Positions 8,910-18,800 of a stretch of 19,143 nucleotides of DNA are shown here, piece after piece. The stretch spans positions 28,646 through 47,788 of the forward strand of contig QKYT01000804.1 of NCBI GenBank assembly GCA_003550305.1. The letters are read 5' to 3'. Every line of letters begins with the position of its first letter. Positions within the stretch are counted from its first letter, which is position 1. The notes under the pieces were generated by a model. The model saw only the letters and a list, made by a program, of their open reading frames with translations, was not told the origin of the DNA and did no database searches. The position numbers and the translations under genes are program-made. This DNA comes from Glomus cerebriforme (taxonomy: Eukaryota; Glomeromycota; Glomeromycetes; Glomerales; Glomeraceae).

Positions 8910-11329
8910 TTAAACTTTATCTTTAATTGCTATTTCATCTTTAATGTTCTCTTCAATAATATCATTTTCTTCATGATATTGTAATAGTTTAACTTCAGTT
9001 TTTTCATTATCAAGATCATCAGGTAAAAATGATGTTGTAACTTGAATATTACAAAAATTTTGTTCTACTCCTTTTATGTCATTAGTCTTTTCCTAAAATT
9101 ATAACAATTTATTATTAATAATTAGAAAAAATCAATATATTATTAACAAAATATCCATATCCAAATATATATAAAATTACCTCAGAATTATCACCAACTT
9201 TTTCAGGAACTTCAGAATTTTTACTTTCATTTTCATCCTCATTTTTTGGAGGAGTAAAATAAGGTATTTTGCCACGCAACCAATCATTTAAAATCATTTT
9301 AGCTACAGTACTCAGATCAGGTTCCCCCTTCTTTAGTAATTTACCATACTTTTGTGCCAACTGTGTAAGGAAATCTATATGATCTGTCCATTCGCGTAAT
9401 TCATAAGTACGTTGTAAGTATTCTTTACGAACCATTTCTAGTATTTTTGGAATGTAATCTTCTGGTGTCTTTAGATTTTCTACGCGTACCTATAAAGGGG
9501 TATGTGTGTTACTATTAATACTATTATTATCATATTCAAAAGAAACTTTTTATACTTACAACACCTTTAAGTACAATATCTGTTTCACTGTCTTCTAATG
9601 AAGGTGGTACAATACCCGGACAATCTATTAAATATATACGTTTCATTAATGTAATATATTGCCATACCTAGAATATTTAAAAATCATAAATTAAAATTTT
9701 ATTTATACAGAAAATAAAATTTTTTGATTCCATTATGTTTACCTTTGTTTCACCAGGGATTGGTGCAACATTACAAACTTTTTTATTTCTCAAAGTGTTT
9801 ATAATTGAACTTTTTCCAGTGTTGGGATAACCAATAAAACCTACACTAATTTGTTTCTTATCTGAATGTAACGCTGAAAATTGCCTTAATAATTGTATCA
9901 AAGATCCTTTTCCAAAAGAATTATTAATACTAGCATGAAACGCTAATGTTGGATATTCTTTAGACAGTATACCAACCCATTTCGCCTAAAAAAAATGTAT
10001 AAATATATATATATAATATCAGCTGAAAGCCTAAAATTTTGTATTTTTATACAGATGTGTGATTTGATACTAAGAAAAGCAGAGAAATATTTAACATCGC
10101 TCTTCAACTCTACTCAAAACACAACACTTCTATTAGAGCATTTTTAGAACAAAAAGCTCAATACGAAGTGTAAATTTATTCTGCCATAATTGTAACGGGT
10201 AATCTTCTACCAATAGATCTATAAAGCTACCTTGACTTCATATGGCAAGATCATTAAATAACCAACAAACACATGCATGCGAAATATGAAAAGTCAAACT
10301 TACTGTAACCCAAGTTGGTACTAGATCACATTTATTTAATAGAAATACTAAATGCTTATGTCCAACTTCCTTATTTATATATTGTACAACATTTTTGCAC
10401 TGTGTGCCAATTGGATCACGTGCATCCAATACATGAATCACAACATCCGATGAATCGATAACCTAAAAGGCTGAAATATTAGCGAACGATTTAAATTTAT
10501 ATTATCTATGTACATATATGTTCGGGTTAACACTCGCCTTGTATAATTCATTCCAAATACGTTTGGATTGACCTTTTGAGAATACACTATCTCTAGCTTC
10601 ATCGATCCAATCATTTATATTATTAGATAAAAGCGACGGATCATTCTTCTCATCATAATTTTCTAATAACTCATTTGTACTATTGGCTAAATCTTCCAGC
10701 GAACTAACTTTTAACTTTGGTCGTTTCCTCTGTGCTTTTGGGCCAAATGTATCTGAAAATGGTTCTGTATCAACCATATGCATTCGGGATACCTATTAAA
10801 AAAAATCAATTTTTTAATAAACAATAAATTTTATTTTGACGTTTTACTAATCAATTTAATATATACCTTTGATGCATCAGCCAATAAACTCATAGGTAAT
10901 TTATTTTGTCGAAGTAAAACTTGATATGGATCATTGACTTTTGAACCAAGACTTTCTCGGAAAGATTCTAATTCTTTTTGTCCAATGACTCTAGTATTTC
11001 CTAATTAATTATTGACCATAAAAAAAGTGTTTTAACGTTACAAGAATTGATATAACTTAATATTATAACTTACCAAACCACCTTCTATCTGGTTGCACTC
11101 TAGCAGTAATTGCCAATTTGCTCTGAAAAGGTGCTTCCTTTACTATTTTTCCTTTAGAATTTCTTATCGCCTTTCCTCCCTTGAGCATATTAACAAATTT
11201 CACTTTTTTAGCATCTCGATAAAAATTTTCTCCCTTCACTTTTAAGTTACCAGCTTTCACTGGTTCAGCACCTCCATTTTTACTTTGTTCTTTAGCAATT
11301 CTATTCTTTTCTTTCTTAGCTTTACCCAT
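8910..11329 (-). CDS. NOG2: Nucleolar GTP-binding protein 2 (NOG2/GNL2), 8 exons
   Basis: Essential GTPase of late 60S ribosome assembly in nucleolus and nucleoplasm; Nog2 holds the site later used by the export adaptor Nmd3 (known for the family). Exons on the minus strand: 11329-11074, 11000-10867, 10792-10538, 10462-10304, 9985-9743, 9667-9560, 9489-9181, 9092-8910. All join in frame and give 548 aa, near the usual fungal length. After the NGP1NT domain ([20 protein letters not shown]) the GTPase motifs come in circularly permuted order: DARDP (228-232), G4 NKCD (258-261), G5 HAS (285-287), G1 GYPNTGKSS (320-328), G2 PIPGET (343-348), G3 DCPG (364-367). The C-terminus is acidic. MGKAKK is the first ATG of the frame. 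Intron 3 has a GC donor; intron 4 is 318 bp against 70-88 bp for the others. It looks intact and is divergent from UMP1. Confidence 0.95.
9986..10303 (-). other. NOG2 intron 4, unusually long, with an internal hairpin
   Basis: This 318-bp intron is four times the size of its neighbours, while the exons on both sides join without missing residues (LVPTWVT to AKWVGILS). At 10125-10170 it holds a hairpin. The outer stem is CACTTC/GAAGTG, followed by a 5x5 internal loop, then an inner stem of GAGC plus U5 against A5 plus GCUC with a small bulge. The 5x5 loop recalls a pseudouridylation pocket, but I see no convincing H (ANANNA), ACA, C or D box, so no snoRNA is called. Confidence 0.6.
10463..10537 (-). 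other. NOG2 intron 3 with non-canonical GC donor
   Basis: The join between NELYK and [16 protein letters not shown] requires the donor AAG|GCGAGT and acceptor TTTTAG. No GT donor nearby keeps the frame and the conserved residues. GC-AG introns are a known minor class spliced by the major spliceosome. Confidence 0.85.
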
Positions 11330-11482
11330 ATTCTTTTTGGTTGTAATTTCTTTTGATCTGTGGCTTAGTTCGAAAAAATTTTTTATATAGTCAAATCTGT
11401 AAGTCACGTGAATAGTATAAACGGCATTTACGCAATATCAAACGTATCAATTAACATTTTCCACTAGTCAACAAAAAACAAC
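11330..11482. promoter_or_regulatory. Shared bidirectional promoter of NOG2 and UMP1
   Basis: Only 153 bp separate the two start codons, so 5' UTRs and promoter elements of both genes must lie here. The palindrome TCACGTGA at 11404-11411 sits near the middle and is the core of the bHLH (Cbf1-type) site. A TATATA-like stretch lies near 11383-11390. The ATGs have A at -3 on both sides. Co-expression of a ribosome-assembly gene and a proteasome-assembly gene is plausible but inferred. Confidence 0.6.
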
Positions 11483-12211
11483 ATGGTATGTGCATTATTA
11501 ATTCCATTAAGGTTTTTATGAAATTAATTAATTTTTCATAATAGGAAACCCAGTCTCTTCGTATAATTCCCCCTCAAGACATTGCCTCTACAGTTAAAAG
11601 TGTTGCAAAGACAGCAAATTCCTTCGGTGTTCACGATACTTTCCGTCATGGACTAAAATCAATCGAGGGTGATATTTTGCCAAAGCATCCTTTAGAGAAT
11701 AGGCTCAAGCATGTAAAGATAAAATTATTTTATTTCAAATCATAAGAAAAAAGGAACTTATAAATTGATCTGTATTGTTTGTAGTGGGAAGAAACTCAAA
11801 CGAATTTGAAGCTCACATTGCACAGAAGAATTTATGGTATCCATGCTCCAGTTAGACAACTCATGGAACGTAGCATCGTATCAAGGGTAAAGATTGTCTT
11901 CAAATTTATTAAATTTAAAGTGGGCATTCAATTATGTAATTAATTATTATTTTACTTAAATCAGGTTCAACGTGCACCAATTTTACATTCCTCTAACCTT
12001 AGTTTGGATATTTTAATGGGCAAGGATGAAACAATTGATTTTGAAGATTTCTTAAATGGTTTGTTGTATTTGTATTAAATCGGATTTCTTTAAGAAAATA
12101 ATGAAATAATAAACATTTTAATTCTTCATAATTATAATAGATCCCAAATTGTCAACAGAAATGATGGATATGCATATATCGATGGAACACAAGTTGGGAA
12201 TCAAATTCTAA
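11483..12211 (+). CDS. UMP1: Proteasome maturation factor UMP1/POMP, 5 exons
   Basis: Chaperone that binds half-proteasomes, helps 20S core assembly and is degraded as the first substrate of the finished particle (known for the family). Exons 11483-11485, 11545-11712, 11785-11886, 11965-12058, 12141-12211 encode 145 aa, close to yeast and human homologues. Family features are seen in order: an N-terminal variable part starting METQSLRI, VHDTFRHGLKSIEGDILPKHPLE (in part residues 30-52), NLKLTLHRRIYGIHAPVRQLME, VQRAPILHSSNLSLDILMGK, DETIDFEDFLNDP and a C-terminal MEHKLG motif. Introns are 59, 72, 78 and 82 bp, all GT-AG. The first coding exon is the ATG alone; splicing is needed to reach codon 2, and unspliced RNA would stop after 12 codons. 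It is convergent with GUK1, with 130 bp between stop codons. Confidence 0.95.
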
Positions 12212-12341
12212 TGAATTTATATTCCTAAGCAACTCAATATTAATGTTATTATAACCACCATATGAGTTTTACTTTGTTTTAGAATTAAATATTAGTAATA
12301 AATATAGTGTTTTATCTATTACAGATAATAATATACAACAT

Positions 12342-13225
12342 CTAAGATTTGTCTTCAACGATAAAATTTTTAAATTTTTCGTATGCAGTATCCAAATCAT
12401 CATTTGTAATAACTATATCATGCGAACCTTCTTGATTCGCATAAGCTAATTCTTCCTCTGCGGCATTAAGACGTGCTTGTATAGATTCTTCAGTCTCAGT
12501 TTTACGACCAAGAAGCCTTTCTTTAAGAATTTCCAATGAAGGCGGTTTAATAAAAACGAATCGTGTATTAAGGTCTGTTTTTTTGACAGCTTTTACTCCC
12601 TAAAATTGTTAGACATTCAGAATTTAGCAAGTCATGAAAAGTTCAAATTAGATTTTTAACCTCACATTTAGTTCAATATCCAAGATACAAATTTTTCCTT
12701 GACTTGAGACAGATTTGACAGCAGCAATGCTAGTTCCATATAGATTTCCCGAAAATTCTGCATATTCAATGAATTTATTCTCTTTAATAAGATTAACAAA
12801 TTCATCACGTGATATAAAGTGATATTGAACACCGTTTACTTCTCCCGGGCGAGGTGAACGAGTAGTATCTTAAACAAAACATAGAATATGAATAAAAAGA
12901 TTGATAACATATATTATAAAGCAATTTAGTAATGACTTACGAGATACACTGAATCCGAATTTGGCAGGATAATCTTGAAATAGGCGGTTAAGCAATGTTG
13001 ACTTGCCTGACCCTTTACAAAGTTACAAATTTTACCAGATCTTAAAGATATACACCTTTTATGAGTTTAAGTGATAATTACCTGATGGTCCTGATACGAC
13101 GACTGGTCGAAGTGTTTCTATGTATGTATGTATGAAAGAAATCCATTATATAAAAGAGATATTTACATGTTCGATTTAAAGGTAAATTTACCTGCAATTG
13201 AATCCATTTGTTCTAAGTCAGTCAT
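12342..13225 (-). CDS. GUK1: Guanylate kinase, 5 exons
   Basis: Transfers phosphate from ATP to GMP or dGMP, giving GDP/dGDP for nucleotide and GDP-sugar supply in the cytosol (known for the family). Exons 13225-13192, 13117-13082, 13012-12941, 12868-12666 and 12599-12342 join in frame to 200 aa, the normal size. The P-loop GPSGSGKST is at residues 21-29 and is split by intron 2. The GMP-binding region follows as [21 protein letters not shown] (about 45-65), with [15 protein letters not shown] (about 80-94), [15 protein letters not shown] and the arginine-rich lid region [19 protein letters not shown]. The C-terminus carries [17 protein letters not shown]. Donors include GTGAGG for intron 4; introns are 66-74 bp. 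Intron 1 ends next to a short TATG repeat. All key residues are present. A repeat insertion lies about 160 bp upstream of the start. Confidence 0.95.
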
Positions 13226-13382
13226 GGTACTTATAAAGGAGAAAAGGCTTCTAAAAAGATTTGAAGTTGGTTTTCGATAAAAGTTTCTTGGAAAGTGTAA
13301 AAACATAATCTTCAAAAGTCAGTTCGTTGAAGTAACACTCATACAGTCGTACCACCAAAAAATTTTAAGTTGGAATTTTGAC

Positions 13383-13676
13383 AGCATCACCAACAAAATT
13401 TCATTTTCACGTGACGTTTGGCCGGCATTACATTTCCCCAGCATCACCACGAAAAATTCACAGTTACATGACCGGTGATGTTTAAAGTTTACCTCCACCC
13501 CACGTGATTTCGGCCGGCATTATGGCATTAAGAAATTTACCATATGACAAATAAGGTGGATTTTCCATACCGAAAAAAATCTGTTCCTGAAAACATAGTA
13601 AAAATGGAAAACAGGAAGGGTGTGACACCGGGGACAAATTTTAAAGGTCACGTGAAGATGAAAAAAATTTTGTGGC
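13383..13676. mobile_element. Decayed copy C of the GGCGACC inverted-repeat element, upstream of GUK1
   Basis: From about 13508 (CGGCCGGCATTAT) to 13654 it matches copy B read in reverse. The shared blocks are TAGTAAAAATGGAAAAC, GGGTGTGACAC, GACAAATT and TCACGTGA, in the same order and spacing. The left half has an internal duplication: CAGCATCACCA (13382 and 13440) and GGCCGGCATTA (13421 and 13512) each occur twice. Three CACGTG palindromes lie here (13408, 13501, 13649). The GGCGACC end is reduced to TGGCGAT (near 13674). Confidence 0.6.
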
Positions 13677-13744
13677 GATACTGAGGAAGATTGTTTAATG
13701 TTATCTGATATATGAGCTAGCATTGCATTTTTATTAAGTATCTG

Positions 13745-13860
13745 CTGAGGGACAGAATTTTTTCGCATTGTAAAAATTATTTGTCATACTCTATTGCATA
13801 TTTAATTAGTAAATATCATATGGCTATGAATTTTTCATAGTGATGCCAGGGTAGTGTACT
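13745..13860. mobile_element. Fragment of the same element family in the opposite orientation
   Basis: GAGGGACAGAATTTTTTCGC followed by TTATTTGTCATA resembles the middle of copy B (AGGGACTTAAAATTTTTTCG, TATTTGTCACAT) in the direct orientation. The right boundary may be near CCAGGGTAGTGTA. Together with copy C this suggests two insertions or a rearranged inverted pair. Confidence 0.4.
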
Positions 13861-14444
13861 TAATATACTATGTAAATCAAAATTATACAGTATATAGTAT
13901 CATATGAAAGTTTATTATTCAAAGATTTTTTTATATAATAACAATTATTTCTGATTTATAGTATATTATCCCAATAAAATAATAATTTAATTTATTTTTA
14001 AAAATGATATTTTAAGTATTGATATAATAATTAATTAAATAATAACAAATTATATATTAAAATACTTTAATTATTAATATATTTAATTATTAAAAAAAGT
14101 CTGGATTCAAATTGTAATAAATGTATTTCTGAAATGAAATTTTCTTTTGATTTGCTTTTATTTCTTTTAATCTTTATGATAAATTTTTTTTGTTAATTTT
14201 TTTAGAAAATAAATAAAATTTAAACTGCTTTACTAATAATAAATATATTAGCTGTTAGGATGTATTTTTAGATCTAATTTATTTAATAATTGATTAATTG
14301 ATTTTATTTGTAATTATATTAAAAATAATAACTGATAAGTTGAGGTTTATCTATTTTAATCAGATATTGAGTTTATTTACTTATTGTATTATTTCCATCA
14401 TAAATCTTTCTTTTACTTTTCTAGCTATATTTGATTACATCTCT
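13861..14444. other. AT-rich intergenic DNA, nothing recognisable
   Basis: Low-complexity A/T sequence. The plus-strand frame at 14298-14528 has a composition expected by chance in such DNA and no recognisable domain. Confidence 0.5.
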
Positions 14445-14651
14445 TTAGTTGAAAATAATGTTTATATAATTTATATTAGCTTCCAAAATCTTACTAAATA
14501 TAGGAATAATGTAAGATTTCTCATGTAATTTTATATGGAATTGATTTTTATTTGGGTCAAGAATATCTTGAATCTTTTGAATGTTTGATATATCTAAAAA
14601 TAGCATTAATTTAGCTTTGCTATTATCAATATATACAAAATTTTCAGTAAT
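14445..14651 (-). pseudogene. Possible unidentified coding remnant
   Basis: A 68-codon stop-free stretch without a good start reads like protein: a segment with DNSKAKLMLFLDISNIQ, then DILDPNKNQFHIKLHEKSY. Frames of this length are not rare by chance in DNA this AT-rich, and I recognise no family. It is kept only because its amino acid mix is more balanced than the neighbouring frames. Confidence 0.2.
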
Positions 14652-14670
14652 TCATCAGGAAGTTTTAGAA

Positions 14671-14827
14671 GTGTTGATATATACCAAAAAATGTGTTAAT
14701 CAATACTATCAGTTGTTTAACCCATTGTAAAACACCTGTATACTGGAGTTTATTAATACATGCAATTAACATACATGTTTTTCTATACCAACAGTTGTTA
14801 AACACATTATACACTGTTATGCAACAC
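14671..14827. repeat. Short imperfect inverted/direct repeat structure
   Basis: The ends GTGTTGATATATA and GCAACAC (reverse GTGTTGC) with AATGTGTTAA/TTAAACACATT form an imperfect inverted repeat over 157 bp. Inside, CAGTTGTTTAACCCATTGT and CAGTTGTTAAACACATTAT are direct repeats. This could be another decayed MITE; no target duplication is visible. Confidence 0.35.
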
Positions 14828-14899
14828 CCATATATTAATGCCACTTAATATTTTTCAATATAATAAATAATTATAATAAATAGTATTATATAATTATAA

Positions 14900-14930
14900 T
14901 TTTTTTTTTAACAAGTTAATTGAGTTTATT
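14900..14930 (-). repeat. Poly(A) tail and AATAAA of the LINE fossil
   Basis: On the minus strand AATAAA (14930-14925) is followed by ACTTGT and a run of 10 A (14909-14900). About 140 bp of 3' UTR separate it from the last stop codon at 15070. It marks the 3' end of the retrotransposed copy. Confidence 0.6.
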
Positions 14931-15667
14931 ATGATTAATGAAATTCTATAAAGAATACATAATCATAGTAAGATAAATTACAAATATACTCTCTATATAT
15001 ATAGAAAAACATAACTTGTTATGTAAAGAGCAGATTTATAAGGAAAGCTCCTGTTTCTAAAGACTATCCTTAAGTGTTATCTAACTCCTCCCGATCCTGT
15101 ACTGGTAATGAATCAAAAAAATTAACTAGTCTATTTAATAATTGGGTACCTCTATTTAAATCTAAATTCAAATCTAACTTTTCATACAAGATACTATTAT
15201 ACATTCTATCTATTAATATAGATAATTTAGAAACTTTTTTAATAATAATGTTCCCTACTCTAGAACCTTTCTTAATAATCTGATAAATACTATTTCTTCA
15301 TTTAGTCTTAGCATAAAGGTCATACAAGGCTGAACTCTCGATGGGATGGTTAAATTCGTCCATGGCCATGTCTGCTATAAAGTGATGTATCTTTTTATTA
15401 TGTGGCGTAAGAATAGTGGGAAGAGAAACAGAATCTATGGATAATAATGCTTCCTATATTTTGAAAAGTTTATTTCTAAGTAGCCAAATAAACCTGTGAA
15501 AAGTTTGTATTAAAAATGTTGTTAACTTATCCAAGATTTGTAAAAAGATGCATTTGAAGTGAACAATAGTATTAAGCTTTTTGAAAGTGGAAGTAGCGTA
15601 GATAGATCACAGGGAATAGAAAATCAACCAATTCTTGTTATCACTATCCAGATGTGCTTTTGAAGTA

Positions 15668-15819
15668 TAAATGCCGTCCAAATTATTTTGGGATATCATA
15701 AATATAATTTGGAATGTACAAATTTATTTGGTTTATATGTAATTTACTAAGTAAAGTGCCAAAATAATTTGGGATTTTACTATATGCCCAAATTGATTTT
15801 GGGATTTGGATGGCATCTA
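15668..15819. mobile_element. TA-flanked MITE, family 2, copy 2, inserted in the LINE fossil
   Basis: The ends TAAATGCCGTCCAAAT and ATTTGGATGGCATCTA are inverted repeats, with TA on both sides (15666-15667 and 15820-15821). The 152-bp element is the fuller version of the copy at 5286-5414. It splits the C-terminal coding part of the LINE: the frame carrying FFTSEYR runs into the MITE, and recognisable LINE sequence resumes beyond it. It must therefore be younger than the LINE copy. Confidence 0.8.
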
Positions 15820-18800
15820 TATTCTGAAGTAAAGAAAGCTTTGAGAAATGAATGTAAGTTATTTTTGGAGACGGCTGAATCATTCATAAAAGAGTTCCAA
15901 TTGTCAATGAATTGTATAAGATTGACTATGGCTTTGTCTTTAACATTATCCCATTTTGAGATAAGGTTTGAACACCAAATAAGATGAAATAAAGTCTCTT
16001 GATTTAAACCACAAAAGAAACATCGATCTGTTGTAAATTTGTTAGGATAGTGTTCTTTTATAACATTCAACGTAGAAAGAGCTAATATAAAAAACTTAAG
16101 CTATCAAAAGAAACTATTGTAAATAGTTGAATGAAAACATAATAAATTGTTTCTTGTGTAGAAGGATGTCTATAGTGATTCTCAATAAATGAAAAAGTAG
16201 GTACTGTCATAAAGATCAAAGTTATAATAGGTCATGGACTATTTTGAAACTGACTCAGTATTATGAAGCATTTTAATAAATGATCTGATTAACTGTTCGA
16301 TAGGTATATTGTCCCATACCAATTAATATTAGATCTAACAAAAGTTGTAGAAGCTGCAAGCACCTATATAGTCTTGGCTGTGAAATCTATTTTTTGCTAA
16401 AATATCAGCTGCATTGTTATGGGGATCACTAGCGTAATCTTTAATTTTAACCTGTTGAAAAAAAATATGTTTTTTTTCTAATAAATAAATAATAAAAATA
16501 ATAAATGATCTATTAGTAACTTTAAAAAATTTTTTACAATTAATAAAACGTAAATCTATGAAAATTAAATGCCATCTATAATCACTTGACTGTCCATATA
16601 AATTATTAAGTCAGAATCCAAAGGAATAGCTAAAATGGCAATAAAGATTACACATAATTTGGCATGAATTGAAGAAGGCCAATCAGATAATCTACAACTG
16701 AATTTAATTGAATGATCATCTCGATTGATTCTATATGAGCTCCATCCTGCAATAGAAATAAAAATCTGTCAGTGTAGATGTGAAATTGATTAGCAGCAGA
16801 GTCTTTGATTGCTGTCAAAAAGGTAATTAACTTTTCTTATATACTGTATTCTTGAATAAATTTACAAATTAATATCATATCATATGATAAACTAGCAAGA
16901 AGGCAGATGGAAGGATAAATGTCAGCAGAGACCAGTTCAGACCAATTCAAAAAGTTGGAATCTTGTCGATTGTAATAAAGGTCTGAAAAGAAACAATTTA
17001 CCAAAGAGAAATTATCCCAAAAAATCTTTTTAACATTATCGAACCTATTAAGATTAGAAGTAGGAAGAAGAGTGATGCAAAGTTAGTTCTAGATCAGATC
17101 CTGTATAAGGTCATAACTTTCTATATCACATAATGTATCAGTATATGAGGTTAGGAGGATAGAAGAGTTACCTTTTTGGTTGTATGTTGTTAAAGGAAGG
17201 CAATGATGTACAGTGTACGCATCATAATATTAGTCTATAATTCGTCCGTATACAGTGATAGGTTTAAATGATTCCTTAATCCATTCTTTCTTTTTGCAAT
17301 TAAATGAAACTAGTAACTGAGAATCTAATAAGATACTCGTATTGATCAAGGGAAAAGAGGTATCATTATTACTATTGAGATCTAATAGGTAGTTGAATCC
17401 AAGCAGTTGTATGGTAGAGAACAGCAAAGGTCCTCTGTCTTTCAAATTCTTTAATTGTCAAAATTTGAGCTACTTCCAACTTAGAATATTATTAAAATCT
17501 GAAGTAATAATTTGCATAATATAATATAAACAATTAGTAGTAGTAAACTTCAATAACTGAAAGACGTTCTCCAGAGAATATTTTAAGATCAGATCTCTTA
17601 TAGATGGGTCCATCCTAACAACAGTTCACAAACCAGAAGAGGTTGGCAGAAAGGTTATATTCAATAGCAAAGAATTCATTGATCATAAGATGTATAAATA
17701 AAAATAATGAGAGATTAATTTGATATCCATAAATAGGACATTTTGATGAGCCAGAATAGAAGTGACAAGTCCAAGGTCTAATTAACAATTTTTTAACAAA
17801 ATATATATTAAATCTTTAATAAGACCTTTGAAATTGATGTGAACAGTGAAATTGGTGATTTGATGCTCTCTAATAGTATACGATAGGCAATGAAGACCAC
17901 CTAAAGCTGGATGAAAAAGTACATAATTGGCAGTGGTCTTAGAAAGACCTAGTTGGTATTTGCAGATTATGAGAATGGGAGAGAATAATTTATTTAAACA
18001 TTAGTCAGATAAAGAGGACAATAATAATCTATATTGTAGTCTGAAAATAAGCATTTTGTTGGAGATATAAACCAGCTATTTTATAGTAAATTTCTTTCAA
18101 TAGATCATATTACATACTGCATTAATCTTTTTTTTTGCAGTATCAAAATCAGCAAAAAACTGGTTGCCTGTAGTAAACCAAATACCTAGAATCCTTTTGA
18201 TCAGACTTTTGTCAAGAACTTGTATTACTGTGCTATCTTGTCCTGTACTTATAGTGATATTACATTATTCACACGAAATAGAAGGGTTGAGCATCATAAG
18301 TGAGGATTTTTGCTATTAATTTTAATGTCATTAATATCAAAGAACTCATTCAAAATATCGATCATAAATTGTAAGTCTTCTTTTGAATGTCCTATCTATT
18401 AGGTATTGTCAACATATGCTAACGCAGCAAATCTAAGTAGTCCAGAGAATTTTAAAATATTTATAAGTTATCAAAGGTGGTAGAAACTTGTAAAACGAAG
18501 CTTTTGTGATTTGACTGTTGGACACAATATAGTAATAGGTTGTAAAAAATATGCTAAAGGAAAGAGAAAATTACCTCTCCTTGATCGATGTCTGCCTCAG
18601 TAGTGAAGAAGTCAGCGAGTCCAAATTCTGTAATAATAGCAATTTGATATAAATCAAATAAATTAATAAGAAAATCAGTGATGATAGGAGGAATTTTAAT
18701 ACATTCTAAAGCTTTCTGAAGAGAGCTCATGAAAATGGAGTCAAAGGCTTTTTGCATATTTTGGTTCGCAAGCTATAATTCAGACTTGAAATGCTTAACT

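Noticed and set aside
9986..10303. Intron 4 of NOG2 considered as hiding an extra exon
   Set aside because: LVPTWVT joins directly to [19 protein letters not shown] without a gap relative to known family members, so no residues are missing.
11330..11407. N-terminal extension of NOG2 upstream of MGKAKK
   Set aside because: The longer frame begins at a GTG within the CACGTG site and has no ATG; family proteins start near MGKAKK-like sequence.
13520..13768. Minus-strand frame of 82 codons
   Set aside because: It spans the decayed repeat copy C and the neighbouring fragment and matches no family; it is chance openness in repeat DNA.
14298..14528. Plus-strand frame of 76 codons rich in I, F, L, N
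   Set aside because: Its hydrophobic bias is what AT-rich DNA gives by chance; there is no upstream signal or domain, and it overlaps a minus-strand stretch that reads at least as well.
15074..15283. Plus-strand frame of 69 codons
   Set aside because: It is the antisense of the C-terminal LINE tail, which reads better on the minus strand.
15683..15987. Frames on both strands across the MITE in the LINE
   Set aside because: They are shadows of the MITE and of the LINE zinc-motif region.
16455..16560. AT-rich stretch in the RNase H region considered as an intron
   Set aside because: In a shifted frame it reads as continuous RNase H-like protein (KKFFKVTNRSF and onward into VKIKDYAS), so frameshift decay explains it better.
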